Shown in pieces: positions 45,498-54,956 of a stretch of 64,000 nucleotides of DNA. The first letter of the stretch is position 1. Every line of letters starts with the position of its first letter. Position numbers and translations under genes: made by a program. Origin of the DNA: Pedobacter aquae (GTDB lineage: Bacteria > Bacteroidota > Bacteroidia > Sphingobacteriales > Sphingobacteriaceae); contig NZ_CP043329.1 in the NCBI RefSeq assembly GCF_008195825.1, positions 868,001 to 932,000 of the forward strand. The letters run 5' to 3'. The notes beneath the pieces are model-generated. The model was not told the origin of the DNA and did no database searches. It was given only the letters and a program-made list of their open reading frames with translations.

Positions 45498-45833
45498 TTA
45501 TTCTACACTACGCAATCTTACATCTTGTTGTTGTGTAGAAGGGTCTTGCAAAGCGGCATTGATTTGACTTTGCAAAGCAGAGGTAATGTCTGGTTGGCCT
45601 GGCGCACCTTCCTGCGCTCTAATGGCACAAACTTGTTCAGAACCTTCGCAACCCGGAGGCGTTTCCATACCACTGCTGTAGTTGGAAGGGTCTGTTACAG
45701 AGCCACTACCATCATACTGAAACCAAAGTTCTTGAGCTGCAATACTACTGCTATTGGCTTTAAAAGCAGAGAATAAAACAGCGCCTGAGATTGCTGCTAC
45801 AGCAATCATAGGAATGATGAATTTTTTCTTCAT
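45498..45833 (-). CDS. DUF6520 family protein, small secreted
   Basis: A protein of about 111 residues from Met MKKKFIIPMIAVAAISGAV (ATG near 45833). The frame extends 33 bases upstream but the family start is at this Met. Signal/anchor residues 1-20 are followed by a short domain with two Cys (PGCEGSEQVC) and an acidic, Gln-rich tail. The DUF6520 family is restricted to Bacteroidota and functionally unknown; members occur near SusC/D or bacteriocin-like loci. Divergent from the unknown gene at 46006? No: both are on the minus strand and may be co-transcribed. Confidence 0.65.
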   Translation of the reverse strand: MKKKFIIPMIAVAAISGAVLFSAFKANSSSIAAQELWFQYDGSGSVTDPSNYSSGMETPPGCEGSEQVCAIRAQEGAPGQPDITSALQSQINAALQDPSTQQQDVRLRSVE

Positions 45834-46005
45834 CGTAGATTTGGCTTTGCTACACCTCGAAGCCATAGAGTTTTACATGATGATGCCTACTCTTTTTAAG
45901 GGTTTTCGGCATCCCCCTTTCATAGGTAGAAAATGTGAGAACAGCGGTGGTGTTTACTGCCACCACCAGCTGTTAACAGGGGATATCTTGCAGCTATCCC
46001 ACTGA

Positions 46006-46401
46006 TTAATTAAAATAGGTGATGTTAAAAGTTAAAACTTCAAGATTGCTATAAGCCAGCTCGGGCGTAAAATTGCTATTGCTACTTTCATTTAAGTTGA
46101 GCAGTTTTCCGCGGTCTTTACCATCATCTGAAACAGTTGATGCGTTCATTTTATTAAGACCAATTGGTAAACGATGAGCCATAAAATAGCTTCCTCTAGC
46201 AGCAGCCTGACTAACAAAGCGTTCATCAAGACTATAGAGGTAAGCTAATTGAGCTTCATCTAAGTCGAAATGTTCTGCAACCCAGAGTTTGAAATTCTGG
46301 TGTAAGGCATCAGCTACTAAATTTAATTCTTGGTCGCTCAAAGCATATAGAGTAGTTAATAATTGCTGTAAACCAGCGGGAGTAAAAGGAACTTTTTCCA
46401 T
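46006..46401 (-). CDS. Hypothetical protein, 131 aa
   Basis: Protein starting MEKVPFTPAGLQQLLTTLYAL (ATG at 46401); an in-frame extension to 46446 is possible but the inner Met is preferred. It is mainly helical in its N-terminal 75 residues with LSDQELNLVADALHQNF and DLDEAQLAYLYSLDERFV, and has a Ser/Asn-rich C-terminus. It lies upstream of the DUF6520 gene on the same strand and probably belongs with it. Family not recognised. Confidence 0.5.
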   Translation of the reverse strand: MEKVPFTPAGLQQLLTTLYALSDQELNLVADALHQNFKLWVAEHFDLDEAQLAYLYSLDERFVSQAAARGSYFMAHRLPIGLNKMNASTVSDDGKDRGKLLNLNESSNSNFTPELAYSNLEVLTFNITYFN

Positions 46402-46667
46402 AGAATATTTTTTAATAATGAATAGATAGGCCGGCCGGCTAAACAAATGTAAAGGGTGTTTTATAGAGAATAAGAAGGTTTTTTACCCCTAAAATGACGA
46501 ACTACACAAATTAAATGATGAATAACACAGAGATTCTAGAAGAAGCCTAAGTTTTGTTGATGATTATGTTGAATCTTATAGAAATTAAGCTTAGAATCTG
46601 CTTTTTTTCTTGCTTTTTTTGTTAACGAGATATTATATTAGGTTTTAGAAGCTTAAATCTATTACCT

Positions 46668-47510
46668 ATGAAACAAAAAAGCCTCATTCCTGAAGCTAAA
46701 TCCGAGAAATATTTTCCTTTTTATCTTCGTTTGTTAGTTCCATTACTTGTATCACACTATTTAATCGTAGTTCCACAAACAAAATCTTTTTGGCAAATCA
46801 TGCAACAGACAAATTATTATGTTGCTATGCTTTACAGTACTGGTATTGCTGTTTTTATCATACAAAGTGTTCACCTTATCAGTATTTATTTAGATCATCG
46901 TTTACCTTGGGAAGAGAATTGGTATAAAAGATTGTTATATCAATGCTTACTGGGCCTAATATTCATCTTACTCTTAAACTATTTAGCTATAAGGTTATAT
47001 TTCTGGGTTTTCAATAATGATTTTAAGGCGAGCGGTTATATGCAGATAGAATTCCAGATTGTGTTATGGATGCTATTAAGCTTGAATATTATTTATGTGA
47101 GCTGGTATTATATACGTTTACATCAAAAGCAAATTGCATCAAGAGAAAAACCTGATGTTTTTATAGAAGGGAACTTAGGAAATAAGGTGTTTAAAATCAA
47201 TTCAAAAGACATTGCAGCTATCATAAAAAAAGGAAATGTAGGTATTATATATACCCAAAACCAAAGGTCTTACACAAGTAACGATGCTATTCAGCTTCAC
47301 ATGCAAAAATTAGATAAAGCACATTTTATACAAATCAATAGATCAGAAATTTATTCCCGCTCTGTTATTACGGGTTACGAAAGATTAAGCAATTTTCGTT
47401 GTCGCTTACAGTTACAATATATATCAGAAGTACAACAAGAACCCATAGTGGCTCGTCAAAGATTGAAGTATTTTTTAAACTGGTTTGAAGAAGAAGAGCT
47501 AACAAATTAG
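46668..47510 (+). CDS. LytTR-family regulator with membrane N-terminus
   Basis: A 280-residue protein. Four hydrophobic segments fall in residues about 18-150 (LRLLVPLLVSHYLIVVP, YYVAMLYSTGIAVFIIQSVHL, LLYQCLLGLIFILLLNYLAI, FQIVLWMLLSLNIIYVSWYYI). The C-terminal LytTR DNA-binding domain is at about 165-275 (VFKINSKDIAAIIKKGNVGIIYT, HFIQINRSEIYSRSVITGYE). It is not linked to a histidine kinase, so it may sense membrane or small molecules directly. It is divergent from the DUF6520 pair, whose gap (46402-46667) may hold its operator. Confidence 0.75.
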   Translation: MKQKSLIPEAKSEKYFPFYLRLLVPLLVSHYLIVVPQTKSFWQIMQQTNYYVAMLYSTGIAVFIIQSVHLISIYLDHRLPWEENWYKRLLYQCLLGLIFILLLNYLAIRLYFWVFNNDFKASGYMQIEFQIVLWMLLSLNIIYVSWYYIRLHQKQIASREKPDVFIEGNLGNKVFKINSKDIAAIIKKGNVGIIYTQNQRSYTSNDAIQLHMQKLDKAHFIQINRSEIYSRSVITGYERLSNFRCRLQLQYISEVQQEPIVARQRLKYFLNWFEEEELTN

Positions 47511-48257
47511 TCAATCTTTCCAACCTTCAAGTTATCACATCATTTAGGCATCTTTCTACTCTGTACTTTTGACTTTCTACTTAAAAATATCCTCCCTCTT
47601 TCATTCTCCCTCCAAAGGGAGACACTAGCGGCATAACTTTCAAACGTATGAAATAGAAAGTCTTCTTTCTTTTAAAGATGTAGCTCTAAGCGATTTGCAA
47701 GGTATCCTCCTCTTAGAGGAGGTGCAGGAGGAGGCTCTATCCCTTTTTTACTTTCCACTTTCCAAGCTATCACATCATTAGGCAATCTTTCCAAGCTTTC
47801 CAACCTTCCAAGCTATCAGGATATTTAGGCATCTTCCTACTCAAAACTATCCTCCCTCTTTCATTCTCCCTCCAGAGGGAGACACTGGCGGCATAATTAC
47901 AAACGTTTGAAATAGAAAGTCTTCTTTTTTTTAAAGATGCAGATCTAAGCCATTTACAAAGCGTCCTCCTCTTAGAGGAGGTGCAGGAGGAGGCCCTTTC
48001 TACTCAATCTTTCCACTTTACAACCAACCAACCTATCTCAGCATTTAGGCATCTTTCTACTCTGTACTTTATACTTTTGACTCTGTACTTCTCCACCTAT
48101 TTCCTTTTTAATAAATATTTTTATTTTAGATTTATATAGCTTGCAGCAATCCCTTTCCTATTATCCTGCTATTACTGTAGCAATCTACCTGATATAAGTT
48201 CACAGCATCAGAAAACAAATCTTTTGCTTAAGACTAACTATCTTAATAACTGAGAAC
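47511..48257. repeat. Intergenic gap with two 147-bp repeat copies
   Basis: Copies of a conserved element lie at 47589-47735 and 47849-47994. Each begins with a stem-loop (CTCCCTCC with GGGAG), has a middle portion with GAAATAGAAAGTCTTCTTT, and ends in a palindrome TCCTCCTCTTAGAGGAGG followed by TGCAGGAGGAGGC. The copies are separated by TTTCCAACCTTC-type pyrimidine-rich text. A third copy is at 48724-48870. No genes are apparent. The promoter of the next gene should be within 48120-48250. Confidence 0.75.
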
Positions 48258-48530
48258 ATGACAAAATTTTTTAAACTCATTAACATACTGTTAAATGTAG
48301 AAACGTTACTCCAACAAATACTTACTACTTTAAATAAACAACAGGAATTAGAACAAGAAGAAGAATGGATGGATGCTTATGAAGTAAGAGACTTTTTTAA
48401 AATTCATCGGAGTACTCTTTACCGTTGGCAGTGTGAAAAAATTATAGAGCCTAGCAGGATGGGCAGAAAAAATATGTACAGAAAATCCCATATCCAAAGA
48501 ATTTTAGAACAAAGCCACAGAGATACCTGA
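48258..48530 (+). CDS. HTH_17 (excisionase/MerR-like) DNA-binding protein
   Basis: A 90-residue protein. After a helical N-terminus (LLQQILTTLNKQQELEQEEEW) the helix-turn-helix reads WMDAYEVRDFFKIHRSTLYRWQCEKIIEPSRMGRKNMYRKSHIQRIL, the HTH_17 pattern used by mobile-element regulators in Bacteroidota. It lies between copies of the 147-bp repeat. Downstream is a hairpin (GGAGAG 48576-48581 with CTCTCC 48594-48599) that may end transcription. Target unknown. Confidence 0.75.
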   Translation: MTKFFKLINILLNVETLLQQILTTLNKQQELEQEEEWMDAYEVRDFFKIHRSTLYRWQCEKIIEPSRMGRKNMYRKSHIQRILEQSHRDT

Positions 48531-49745
48531 GCATTATAGACAAAGTCTTCTTTATAATTTTTAATCAAATCATGGGGAGAGAGCCATTAAGGACTCTCCT
48601 CTTCATGATTTCATTGCTCATGAAAGTAAGAATTACTGCTGATGTACTTTACACTTTCCAACCAACCTATCACAACATTTAGGTATCTTTTTACTCCATA
48701 ATTTTGACTTTCTACTCAAAAAAATCCTCCCTCTTTCATTCTCCCTCCAGAGGGAGACACTGGCGGTATACCTTTCAAGCGTATGAAATAGAAAGTCTTC
48801 TTTCTTTTAAAGATGCAGCTCTAAGCCATTTGCAAAGTGTCCTCCTCTTAGAGGAGGTGCAGGAGGAGGCACCTTCTACTCCAATCTTTCCACTTTACAA
48901 CCAACCAACCTATCTCAGCATTTAGGCATCTTTCTACTTTCTACTCTGTACTTTCTACTTTTAAAACTCTCTTTAGGCTCCACCATATCAAGCCCTAGCA
49001 TTACATCTCCTTTTACGCAGAACTCCGGCATGGCAAGATTTTCGGGTAGCATTATCCCAGCCTCAGCAGAAACATTCAAAGAAAATCTTCGAGCCAGTGT
49101 ATTTTGGTTCCTTTTGGGCGACAAAAGGAACGAGCCCCGCCGGCGATAGAGGCGGATAACAATTGTTTAAAGATGTTTAAAATAAAATATGATGACATCA
49201 ATCGATAAAATCGAAAAGCCATAATAAGCACTCGTTGCAAACGAGCGCAAGAAGAATAATCTTTCCACTTTCAAGCAACCTTCCAACCTTCCAAGCTATC
49301 ACAACATTTAGGCATCTTTTTACACCGTAATTTGACTTTCTACTTTCAAAAACCAGTATGCGTTTCACTACCATAGCCACCCAACTCCCGAGCTATCAGG
49401 ACTAACCACCAACTAACCAACTAACAAACTAACCACCCAACTAACCAACTAACCACCAAACACATACATCACACAGAGATCACACAGAGCAATCCGAAGG
49501 AACACCGAAGGAAGAAAACACCAAAAAATGAATTTTCTAAGATTTTTAGTTCAGAAGCAGCAAAAGCTGAAAGAAGCAATAGGTTCTATTTTGTTCTATA
49601 AAGGTTGCATAAGGTTCTATGATGTTCTTTTGAATGTTAGCCTATAGGATATTAATAATCAGCGTTTTAGGTTTGTGATGTCCAAAGCGTTATACCGGTA
49701 TCAGCACAAAGACAGGTTTATTTTTTCACATTAAATTTTAACAAC
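48531..49745. repeat. Long repetitive intergenic region
   Basis: Holds a candidate terminator (48571-48605), the third 147-bp repeat copy (48724-48870), and partial copies of the flanking TTTAGGCATCTTT text (48893-48962, 49259-49345). A fragment around 49100-49150 reads on the plus strand VFWFLLGDKRNEPRR, a common Bacteroidota interspersed repeat. A short AACTAACC array is at 49395-49460. The last 100 bases should contain the promoter of the next gene. No convincing gene was found. Confidence 0.65.
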
Positions 49746-50312
49746 ATGGCAAAGTCAAGAAACAACGTCATCACACATGGTTTATCAGGTTTAATAGGCG
49801 ATTTACTGGTCTTTAGACAAAGGGCAGGAAAAACAATCGTATCAGACCGACCAAAAGTCAGGGTTGATAATCCAAATCCCGACCAACTAGAAGTAAGGGA
49901 ACGCTTTATCAAAGCAGCAAGGTATGCAAAAGCAGCCATCAGTGATTTAACTATAAAAGCCTTATATCAGGCCGCTGCAAAGGCAGGTCAAAGCGCCTAT
50001 AATGTAGCTTTTGCAGATTATAAGAAAGCCCCTGAAATTGAGGCCAATCCTAATTATAATGGATACTCGGGCCAAATAGGTTATCAAGTAGAAGCAACTG
50101 TTTATGATAATTTTATGGTTACAGCTGTCAAAGTAGAAATCAGAGACGCCTCTAATGCTTTGATAGAACAAGGAGACGCCATCCAACAAGATGATGTATC
50201 GAAATGGATTTATGCAACAACAGTAGCAAATCCTGATTATGCAACATCAAGTATCATCATAAAGGCATATGATATGCCCGAAAATGAAACCATCCAAGTA
50301 ACCCAACTTTAA
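49746..50312 (+). CDS. DUF6266-like protein
   Basis: A 188-residue protein with the N-terminal motif HGLSGLIGDLLVFRQRAGKTIVSDRPKV, then NPNPDQLEVRERFIKAARYAKAA, shared with the next gene and with DUF6266 proteins (G-x-SGK-x-G, then N-P-x-T-x-Q-x-x-R-x-R-F). The C-terminal 90 residues are beta-rich. The family is frequent in Pedobacter-like genomes in several copies; function is not known. First of at least five genes on the same strand. Confidence 0.65.
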   Translation: MAKSRNNVITHGLSGLIGDLLVFRQRAGKTIVSDRPKVRVDNPNPDQLEVRERFIKAARYAKAAISDLTIKALYQAAAKAGQSAYNVAFADYKKAPEIEANPNYNGYSGQIGYQVEATVYDNFMVTAVKVEIRDASNALIEQGDAIQQDDVSKWIYATTVANPDYATSSIIIKAYDMPENETIQVTQL

Positions 50313-50365
50313 TCATCTATTTGTCTGACATCGCAAGGTGTCAGACAATTTTAAAAACCAATATC

Positions 50366-50995
50366 ATGGCATTCATAAAATCAGACAGCTTCTATGCAGG
50401 TCTTTCAGGGAAAGTAGGTGACCTTATATTCTGTAAGGGTACAAAAGGCACCATCGTAAGAAGAGCTTCACAAAATAAATCTAATCATCATCCAACACCA
50501 GGGCAAGAAGAATGTAGAAGCCGTTTTGTAATGGCCAATAAATTTCTACTCACAGCAGCTCATGTCCTTAAAATGGGAGCTATAGAAAATGAAGAAATTG
50601 AAGTCCAAAAAAGGAATCGTTCTGCAATTAGAAAAAGTATTGTAGGTGGGGTTTATCCTCATTTATTTATTGATTTTTCTAAACTCATTCTCACTAAAGG
50701 AAAGATGAGTTTACCTGATAAACTCAACATAAAACTGAAAGAGCATAAGCTCGAAATCAGTTGGAATAGCAGAAAAGTTAACACGCAAAGTGAACTCATT
50801 ATTGCTTGCTACAGCGCCATTCAAAACTGCTGGATAACACAGCTTATAAAATTCAGAAAAGATGAACAAAGTCATCATTTTACAATTCCAAATAGCCTCC
50901 ATGAAGGTTTCGAATGTTACGCCTTTGTAAGAGCTATAAACAGACAAGCGGTATCCAACAGTAAGTACTTCGGAGGTTTCCAATGCATAGTATAA
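50366..50995 (+). CDS. DUF6266 family protein
   Basis: A 209-residue protein from ATG 50366 (starting MAFIKSDSFYAGLSGKVGDL); the frame extends upstream to 50321 but this Met lies at the right place. It has the full DUF6266 motif set: GLSGKVGDLIFCKGTKGTIVRR, then HPTPGQEECRSRFVMANKF. The C-terminal half has Ig-like strands (KLNIKLKEHKLEISWNS). It follows its paralogue by 53 bases. Secreted surface or structural roles have been supposed, but none is shown. Confidence 0.75.
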   Translation: MAFIKSDSFYAGLSGKVGDLIFCKGTKGTIVRRASQNKSNHHPTPGQEECRSRFVMANKFLLTAAHVLKMGAIENEEIEVQKRNRSAIRKSIVGGVYPHLFIDFSKLILTKGKMSLPDKLNIKLKEHKLEISWNSRKVNTQSELIIACYSAIQNCWITQLIKFRKDEQSHHFTIPNSLHEGFECYAFVRAINRQAVSNSKYFGGFQCIV

Positions 50996-51016
50996 AACTC
51001 TAAAGCAATATTTAAA

Positions 51017-51394
51017 ATGAAAAGTATATACATAACTCCAAGATGGGTTTACAGTATTCCCATCCGTATCTATAAAGAACAACTTAGTATTATATTTTTA
51101 TTAGTTCTTTTTTTGTACAGTTCAACAATTTTAAGACTAATAGATAGCAATGCCGCCCCGCTAGATGCAGGCATCCTAAGTGCTATCCTATTAGCCATTC
51201 TAGCTTTCCTGCTATTTAAAGCACTTACCTGGTGGCTGATTGAAAATATCTGGCCAGTATTGGGCAATTTCTCCAAAGAACAATTTTATACACACTTTAA
51301 CCATCTATCCTCATGGCAAAAAATCATCATCTATTTAAGTTTCTATTTGTTTTTACTCTATGGCTTTATCTTCACACTCATAGCCATTCTGTAA
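51017..51394 (+). CDS. Small membrane protein, holin-like
   Basis: A 125-residue protein with three hydrophobic segments (about residues 23-42, 51-72 and 104-125). Its size, membrane topology and overlap by 82 bases with a peptidoglycan hydrolase gene suggest a holin-type helper, but no holin family motif is recognisable. It ends in a hydrophobic tail at the very C-terminus (GFIFTLIAIL). Function inferred from context only. Confidence 0.5.
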   Translation: MKSIYITPRWVYSIPIRIYKEQLSIIFLLVLFLYSSTILRLIDSNAAPLDAGILSAILLAILAFLLFKALTWWLIENIWPVLGNFSKEQFYTHFNHLSSWQKIIIYLSFYLFLLYGFIFTLIAIL

Positions 51395-51891
51395 AAGCAG
51401 GAACATTATCAGCAAACAGAACAAAGTTAAAACGTATCTACAGCCAAGAAATAGGCATAAGAGAAAAAAGCAACCGTAACGACGGTAGTCAAGTAGAAAG
51501 CTATCTCAAATATACTGGCCATAGCAAAGGCGCTCCCTGGTGTGCCGCCTTTGTAAGCTGGTGCTTAGGCCAAGCAGGTATCAGTAATCCACAGACTGCA
51601 TGGAGTCCGGCATTATTACCCGCAAAGCGTATCATCTGGGAAAATACTTGGCAGAAAGAAAAGATACAGCCACAGGCAGGAGATGTATTTGGTATTTGGT
51701 ACGCTTCCAAAAAACGTATTGCCCATTGTGGTTTTATAGATGCATGGGGCGAAAGCATCGTGATCACCGTTGAAGGGAATACCAATGAAGCAGGAAGCAG
51801 AGAAGGTGATGGGGTTTACCGCAAGCGGAGGCTTAAACGTACTTTATATGCCGTGGCAGATTGGATTACAGAAAGGAGGGTGAGTATATGA
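51313..51891 (+). CDS. CHAP-type peptidoglycan hydrolase (TIGR02594-like), secreted
   Basis: A 192-residue protein with a signal peptide (about residues 1-29). The CHAP domain holds the catalytic Cys in GAPWCAAFVSWCLGQAG (about residues 74-90) and the His in KRIAHCGFID (about 136-145); EGNTNEAGSREGDGVY follows. It should cleave cross-links in the cell wall. The signal peptide overlaps the preceding membrane protein gene in another frame. Its stop overlaps the ATG of the following lipoprotein (ATGA). Confidence 0.8.
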   Translation: MAKNHHLFKFLFVFTLWLYLHTHSHSVKAGTLSANRTKLKRIYSQEIGIREKSNRNDGSQVESYLKYTGHSKGAPWCAAFVSWCLGQAGISNPQTAWSPALLPAKRIIWENTWQKEKIQPQAGDVFGIWYASKKRIAHCGFIDAWGESIVITVEGNTNEAGSREGDGVYRKRRLKRTLYAVADWITERRVSI

Positions 51892-52370
51892 GAAAACTTA
51901 TAATATTATTTCTCATGCTTGTACTAACAGCCTGTTCAAGTCAGAAATCCCGATATCAGCAACTCCTCACAGAACTAGAAAAGACCAAACAGGCTAGCAT
52001 GATAAAAGATAGCCTGCAAAGTAAAAGCAGTACGATAAGCGCTACACAGCAGCAAGTAAAAGAAGGTATCGTCTTAGAAATGGATGAACTGTTTTACTGG
52101 CATCCAGATAGCGGCCTAAAGCAGCGACCGGGCTTTATTAAAGTGAAAGTTTATAAAAGCAGGAGTAAAGACAGTTTAGCGCAAGCTATCCATCAACAGC
52201 AAAGCAGTAGTATTAAAGCCCATCAGCAAGAACAAGAGTTGCTAAAGAAAACGACTCATAAAGCATTAGAAAAGGAAGTGGAAAGGAAAGGGAGTTTTAT
52301 TGGAATCATATTCGGTATGATTTTCTTAGGCTTGGTGGTTTTAGGGCTTTGGTGGAGATTAAAATCTTGA
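51888..52370 (+). CDS. Lipoprotein with C-terminal membrane helix, spanin-like
   Basis: A 160-residue protein starting MRKLIILFLMLVLTACSSQ, a lipoprotein signal with Cys at about 16. A long Gln/Lys-rich helical middle (about 25-135, KSRYQQLLTELEKTKQAS) ends in a hydrophobic helix at 138-156 (GIIFGMIFLGLVVLGLWW) and a short basic tail. Attachment to both membranes by its two ends is the topology of unimolecular phage spanins. Translationally coupled to the CHAP gene (ATGA). No family was recognised, so the spanin analogy is inference. Confidence 0.55.
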   Translation: MRKLIILFLMLVLTACSSQKSRYQQLLTELEKTKQASMIKDSLQSKSSTISATQQQVKEGIVLEMDELFYWHPDSGLKQRPGFIKVKVYKSRSKDSLAQAIHQQQSSSIKAHQQEQELLKKTTHKALEKEVERKGSFIGIIFGMIFLGLVVLGLWWRLKS

Positions 52371-52719
52371 ATATTTAAGGTAAGTAGGTAAAAAACGATG
52401 TAATCATTCACTCATGTTAAGTACTGTTTGAAGGCAACGCAAGCCAGAGAGACTGCTTCATTCTTCGCTTGACAGAATCATCGAATAGAGTGAGGCAATT
52501 TCTACATCCAGCTTCGAGTCCTTTGCGCTCTCCGTGGTTAAAAAAAAAGCGATACCATCGCCACACCAAGTTAAGACCTCATTGCAAACGAGCTCAAGAG
52601 GATTCCTCCAAACTCTTTCATAAACCACCCACCACAAAAATTATATAACACTTTCCTAAAACTGTATAACACATTAGCTACTAAAGCCAGTAAATTTGTG
52701 TTATGAAAAGGAGGAAAAG
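52371..52719. promoter_or_regulatory. copA upstream region with repeated motif
   Basis: Contains repeat debris near 52430-52610 (an interspersed Bacteroidota repeat, GACTGCTTCATTCTTCGC). Just upstream of copA, TATAACAC occurs at 52644-52651 and 52665-52672, exactly 21 bases apart, i.e. two DNA turns, a plausible operator. TAAATTTG at 52691-52698 fits the -7 box TAnnTTTG. Confidence 0.5.
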
Positions 52720-54945
52720 ATGGCAACAACAATAAAAACGCAAAACTTCCCGGTAATGGGGATGACTTGTGCGGGTTGTGCGATAAGTGTAGAGACTATG
52801 CTTGCAGCACAAGAAGGTGTAAAGCAGGCCGAGGTAAATTATGCCAGTCAATCAGTTAAGCTAAGCTTTAACCCAGAGCTGGTAAAGCCGCAAGATTTTC
52901 AGAAAGTTTTACAAGGCGTGGGTTATGATATCATTATAGACGAAGAAAATGCACAAGAAAAACAGGAAGAGGTGCAGCAGCAGGCTTACCATAGCTTAAA
53001 GCATAATTTTATTTTAGCGGCTATATTAACCACACCAATAGTGGTGATAGGGATGTTTTTGATGGATATGCCTTATGCCAATGAGCTGATGCTGGTTTTA
53101 AGCACACCTGTTTTATTCTTTTACGGCCGAAGTTTTTTCATCAATGCTTACAAACAGGCTAAACATGGCAAAGCCAATATGGATTCTTTGGTGGCTTTAA
53201 GTACAGGTATAGCTTATATTTTCAGCGTCTTTAATACTTTTAACCCACATTTTTGGCATCAAAGAGGGTTACATCCGCATGTTTATTTTGAGGCTGCGGC
53301 AGTGGTTATTGTCTTTATCATGTTGGGTAAGTTGTTAGAAGGCAGGGCAAAATCTAGCACCTCTACAGCCATCAAAAAGCTTATGGGTTTACAACCTAAA
53401 ACGGTTATACGTTTAGGGGCTAGGGGCGAGGAAGAAGTGCCTATTAGCCAGGTTCAGGTAGGAGATTTAATTTTGATAAGGTCTGGCGAGAAGATACCTG
53501 TAGACGGTAGGGTAACAGAAGGCAATTCTTTTGTAGACGAGAGCATGCTTAGCGGAGAGCCTATTGCTGTAGCCAAGCAAGCAGACGATATCGTTTTTGC
53601 GGGTACCATAAACCAAAAAGGTAGCTTTAAGTTTACAGCAGAAAAGGTAGGAGAGCATACCTTATTGGCGCAAATCATCAAGCTGGTTCAGGATGCCCAA
53701 GGTTCTAAAGCGCCTGTACAAAAATTGGCAGATAAAATTGCCGGAATATTTGTTCCGTTGGTGATGCTGATAGCCCTATTAACCTTTGCCATTTGGATGC
53801 TTTTTGGCGGCGAGCATGCTTTTACACAAGGCATAATGGCTATGGTTACAGTATTGGTTATTGCTTGTCCTTGTGCTTTAGGTTTAGCCACACCAACCGC
53901 CATTATGGTGGGTATTGGTAAAGGTGCCGAGCAGGGTATACTCATTAAAGATGCCGAGGCGCTAGAAGCCGGTCACCAAGTAAATGCTATCATTTTAGAT
54001 AAAACAGGAACCATTACAGCAGGACATCCTCAAGTGCAGCAAGTGCTTTGGTCAAAAGCAGCTTTGAATAAGTTGGAAACTTATGAAGCGGTTTTATTGG
54101 CGATGGAACAGCAGTCTGAACATCCATTGGCAGAGGCCATCATTAGTCATTTAAAACAAAAATCTTTGCCAACGGTACAGCCGAGACAGTTTAACAGCTT
54201 AACGGGTTTGGGTGTAGAAGCGGTTTTTGAGCAAGAAACGTATGTAGCCGCTAGCCATAAAATACTTCAGCAGCAAAATTTAGCTATCGCTGATGATTTG
54301 CAGCAGCAATTACTGGCTTTAAAAGAGCAAGCCTATACACTGGTATATTTTGCAAACAGTAAAGAAGTTTTGGCTGTTGTGGCTATCGCCGATGAGGTGA
54401 AAGAAGGCTCTAGAGAAGCTATACAGCAATTACAACAACAAGGCATTGCGGTGTATATGCTTACCGGAGATAATGAGCAAACCGCCAAAGCTGTGGCCCT
54501 ACAAACAGGTATTCAGCATTATCAGGCTGATGTTTTACCTGCGGATAAAGCCGCATTTGTTGATAAATTGCAGCAAGAAGGCAAAGTGGTAGCCATGATA
54601 GGCGATGGTATCAATGATAGCCATGCTTTAGCACAGGCCAATGTATCTATTGCTATGGGTAAAGGTTCTGATATTGCCATAGATGTAGCTAAAATCACCT
54701 TGGTATCTTCAGATTTAAGGTTGGTGCCTAAAGCTTTACAGCTATCCTCACATACCGTAAAAACCATTAGGCAGAATTTGTTTTGGGCCTTTATTTATAA
54801 CCTTATCGGGATACCCCTTGCGGCAGGAATTTTATATCCTTTTAACGGATTTTTATTGAACCCGATGCTGGCTGGTGCAGCAATGGCTTTAAGCTCCGTA
54901 TCGGTAGTAACAAACAGTTTACGCTTAAAATATTTAACATCATAA
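52720..54945 (+). CDS. copA: Copper-translocating P-type ATPase
   Basis: A 741-residue P1B-type ATPase from ATG 52720, after GGAGGA; the frame runs further up but this start is best. One N-terminal heavy-metal-associated domain (GMTCAGCA, Cys17/Cys20). Eight membrane helices carry the ion-binding CPC motif (Cys383-Pro384-Cys385). The phosphorylation motif DKTGT starts at Asp427, and GDGIND lies near residue 630. It exports copper(I) from the cytoplasm. It is followed 11 bases on by a copper-chaperone-like gene. Length is normal. Confidence 0.93.
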   Translation: MATTIKTQNFPVMGMTCAGCAISVETMLAAQEGVKQAEVNYASQSVKLSFNPELVKPQDFQKVLQGVGYDIIIDEENAQEKQEEVQQQAYHSLKHNFILAAILTTPIVVIGMFLMDMPYANELMLVLSTPVLFFYGRSFFINAYKQAKHGKANMDSLVALSTGIAYIFSVFNTFNPHFWHQRGLHPHVYFEAAAVVIVFIMLGKLLEGRAKSSTSTAIKKLMGLQPKTVIRLGARGEEEVPISQVQVGDLILIRSGEKIPVDGRVTEGNSFVDESMLSGEPIAVAKQADDIVFAGTINQKGSFKFTAEKVGEHTLLAQIIKLVQDAQGSKAPVQKLADKIAGIFVPLVMLIALLTFAIWMLFGGEHAFTQGIMAMVTVLVIACPCALGLATPTAIMVGIGKGAEQGILIKDAEALEAGHQVNAIILDKTGTITAGHPQVQQVLWSKAALNKLETYEAVLLAMEQQSEHPLAEAIISHLKQKSLPTVQPRQFNSLTGLGVEAVFEQETYVAASHKILQQQNLAIADDLQQQLLALKEQAYTLVYFANSKEVLAVVAIADEVKEGSREAIQQLQQQGIAVYMLTGDNEQTAKAVALQTGIQHYQADVLPADKAAFVDKLQQEGKVVAMIGDGINDSHALAQANVSIAMGKGSDIAIDVAKITLVSSDLRLVPKALQLSSHTVKTIRQNLFWAFIYNLIGIPLAAGILYPFNGFLLNPMLAGAAMALSSVSVVTNSLRLKYLTS

Positions 54946-54956
54946 TTTACAAGAAC

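Noticed and set aside
45438-45776. 112-codon plus-strand frame after susD
   Set aside because: Antisense to the better supported DUF6520 gene.
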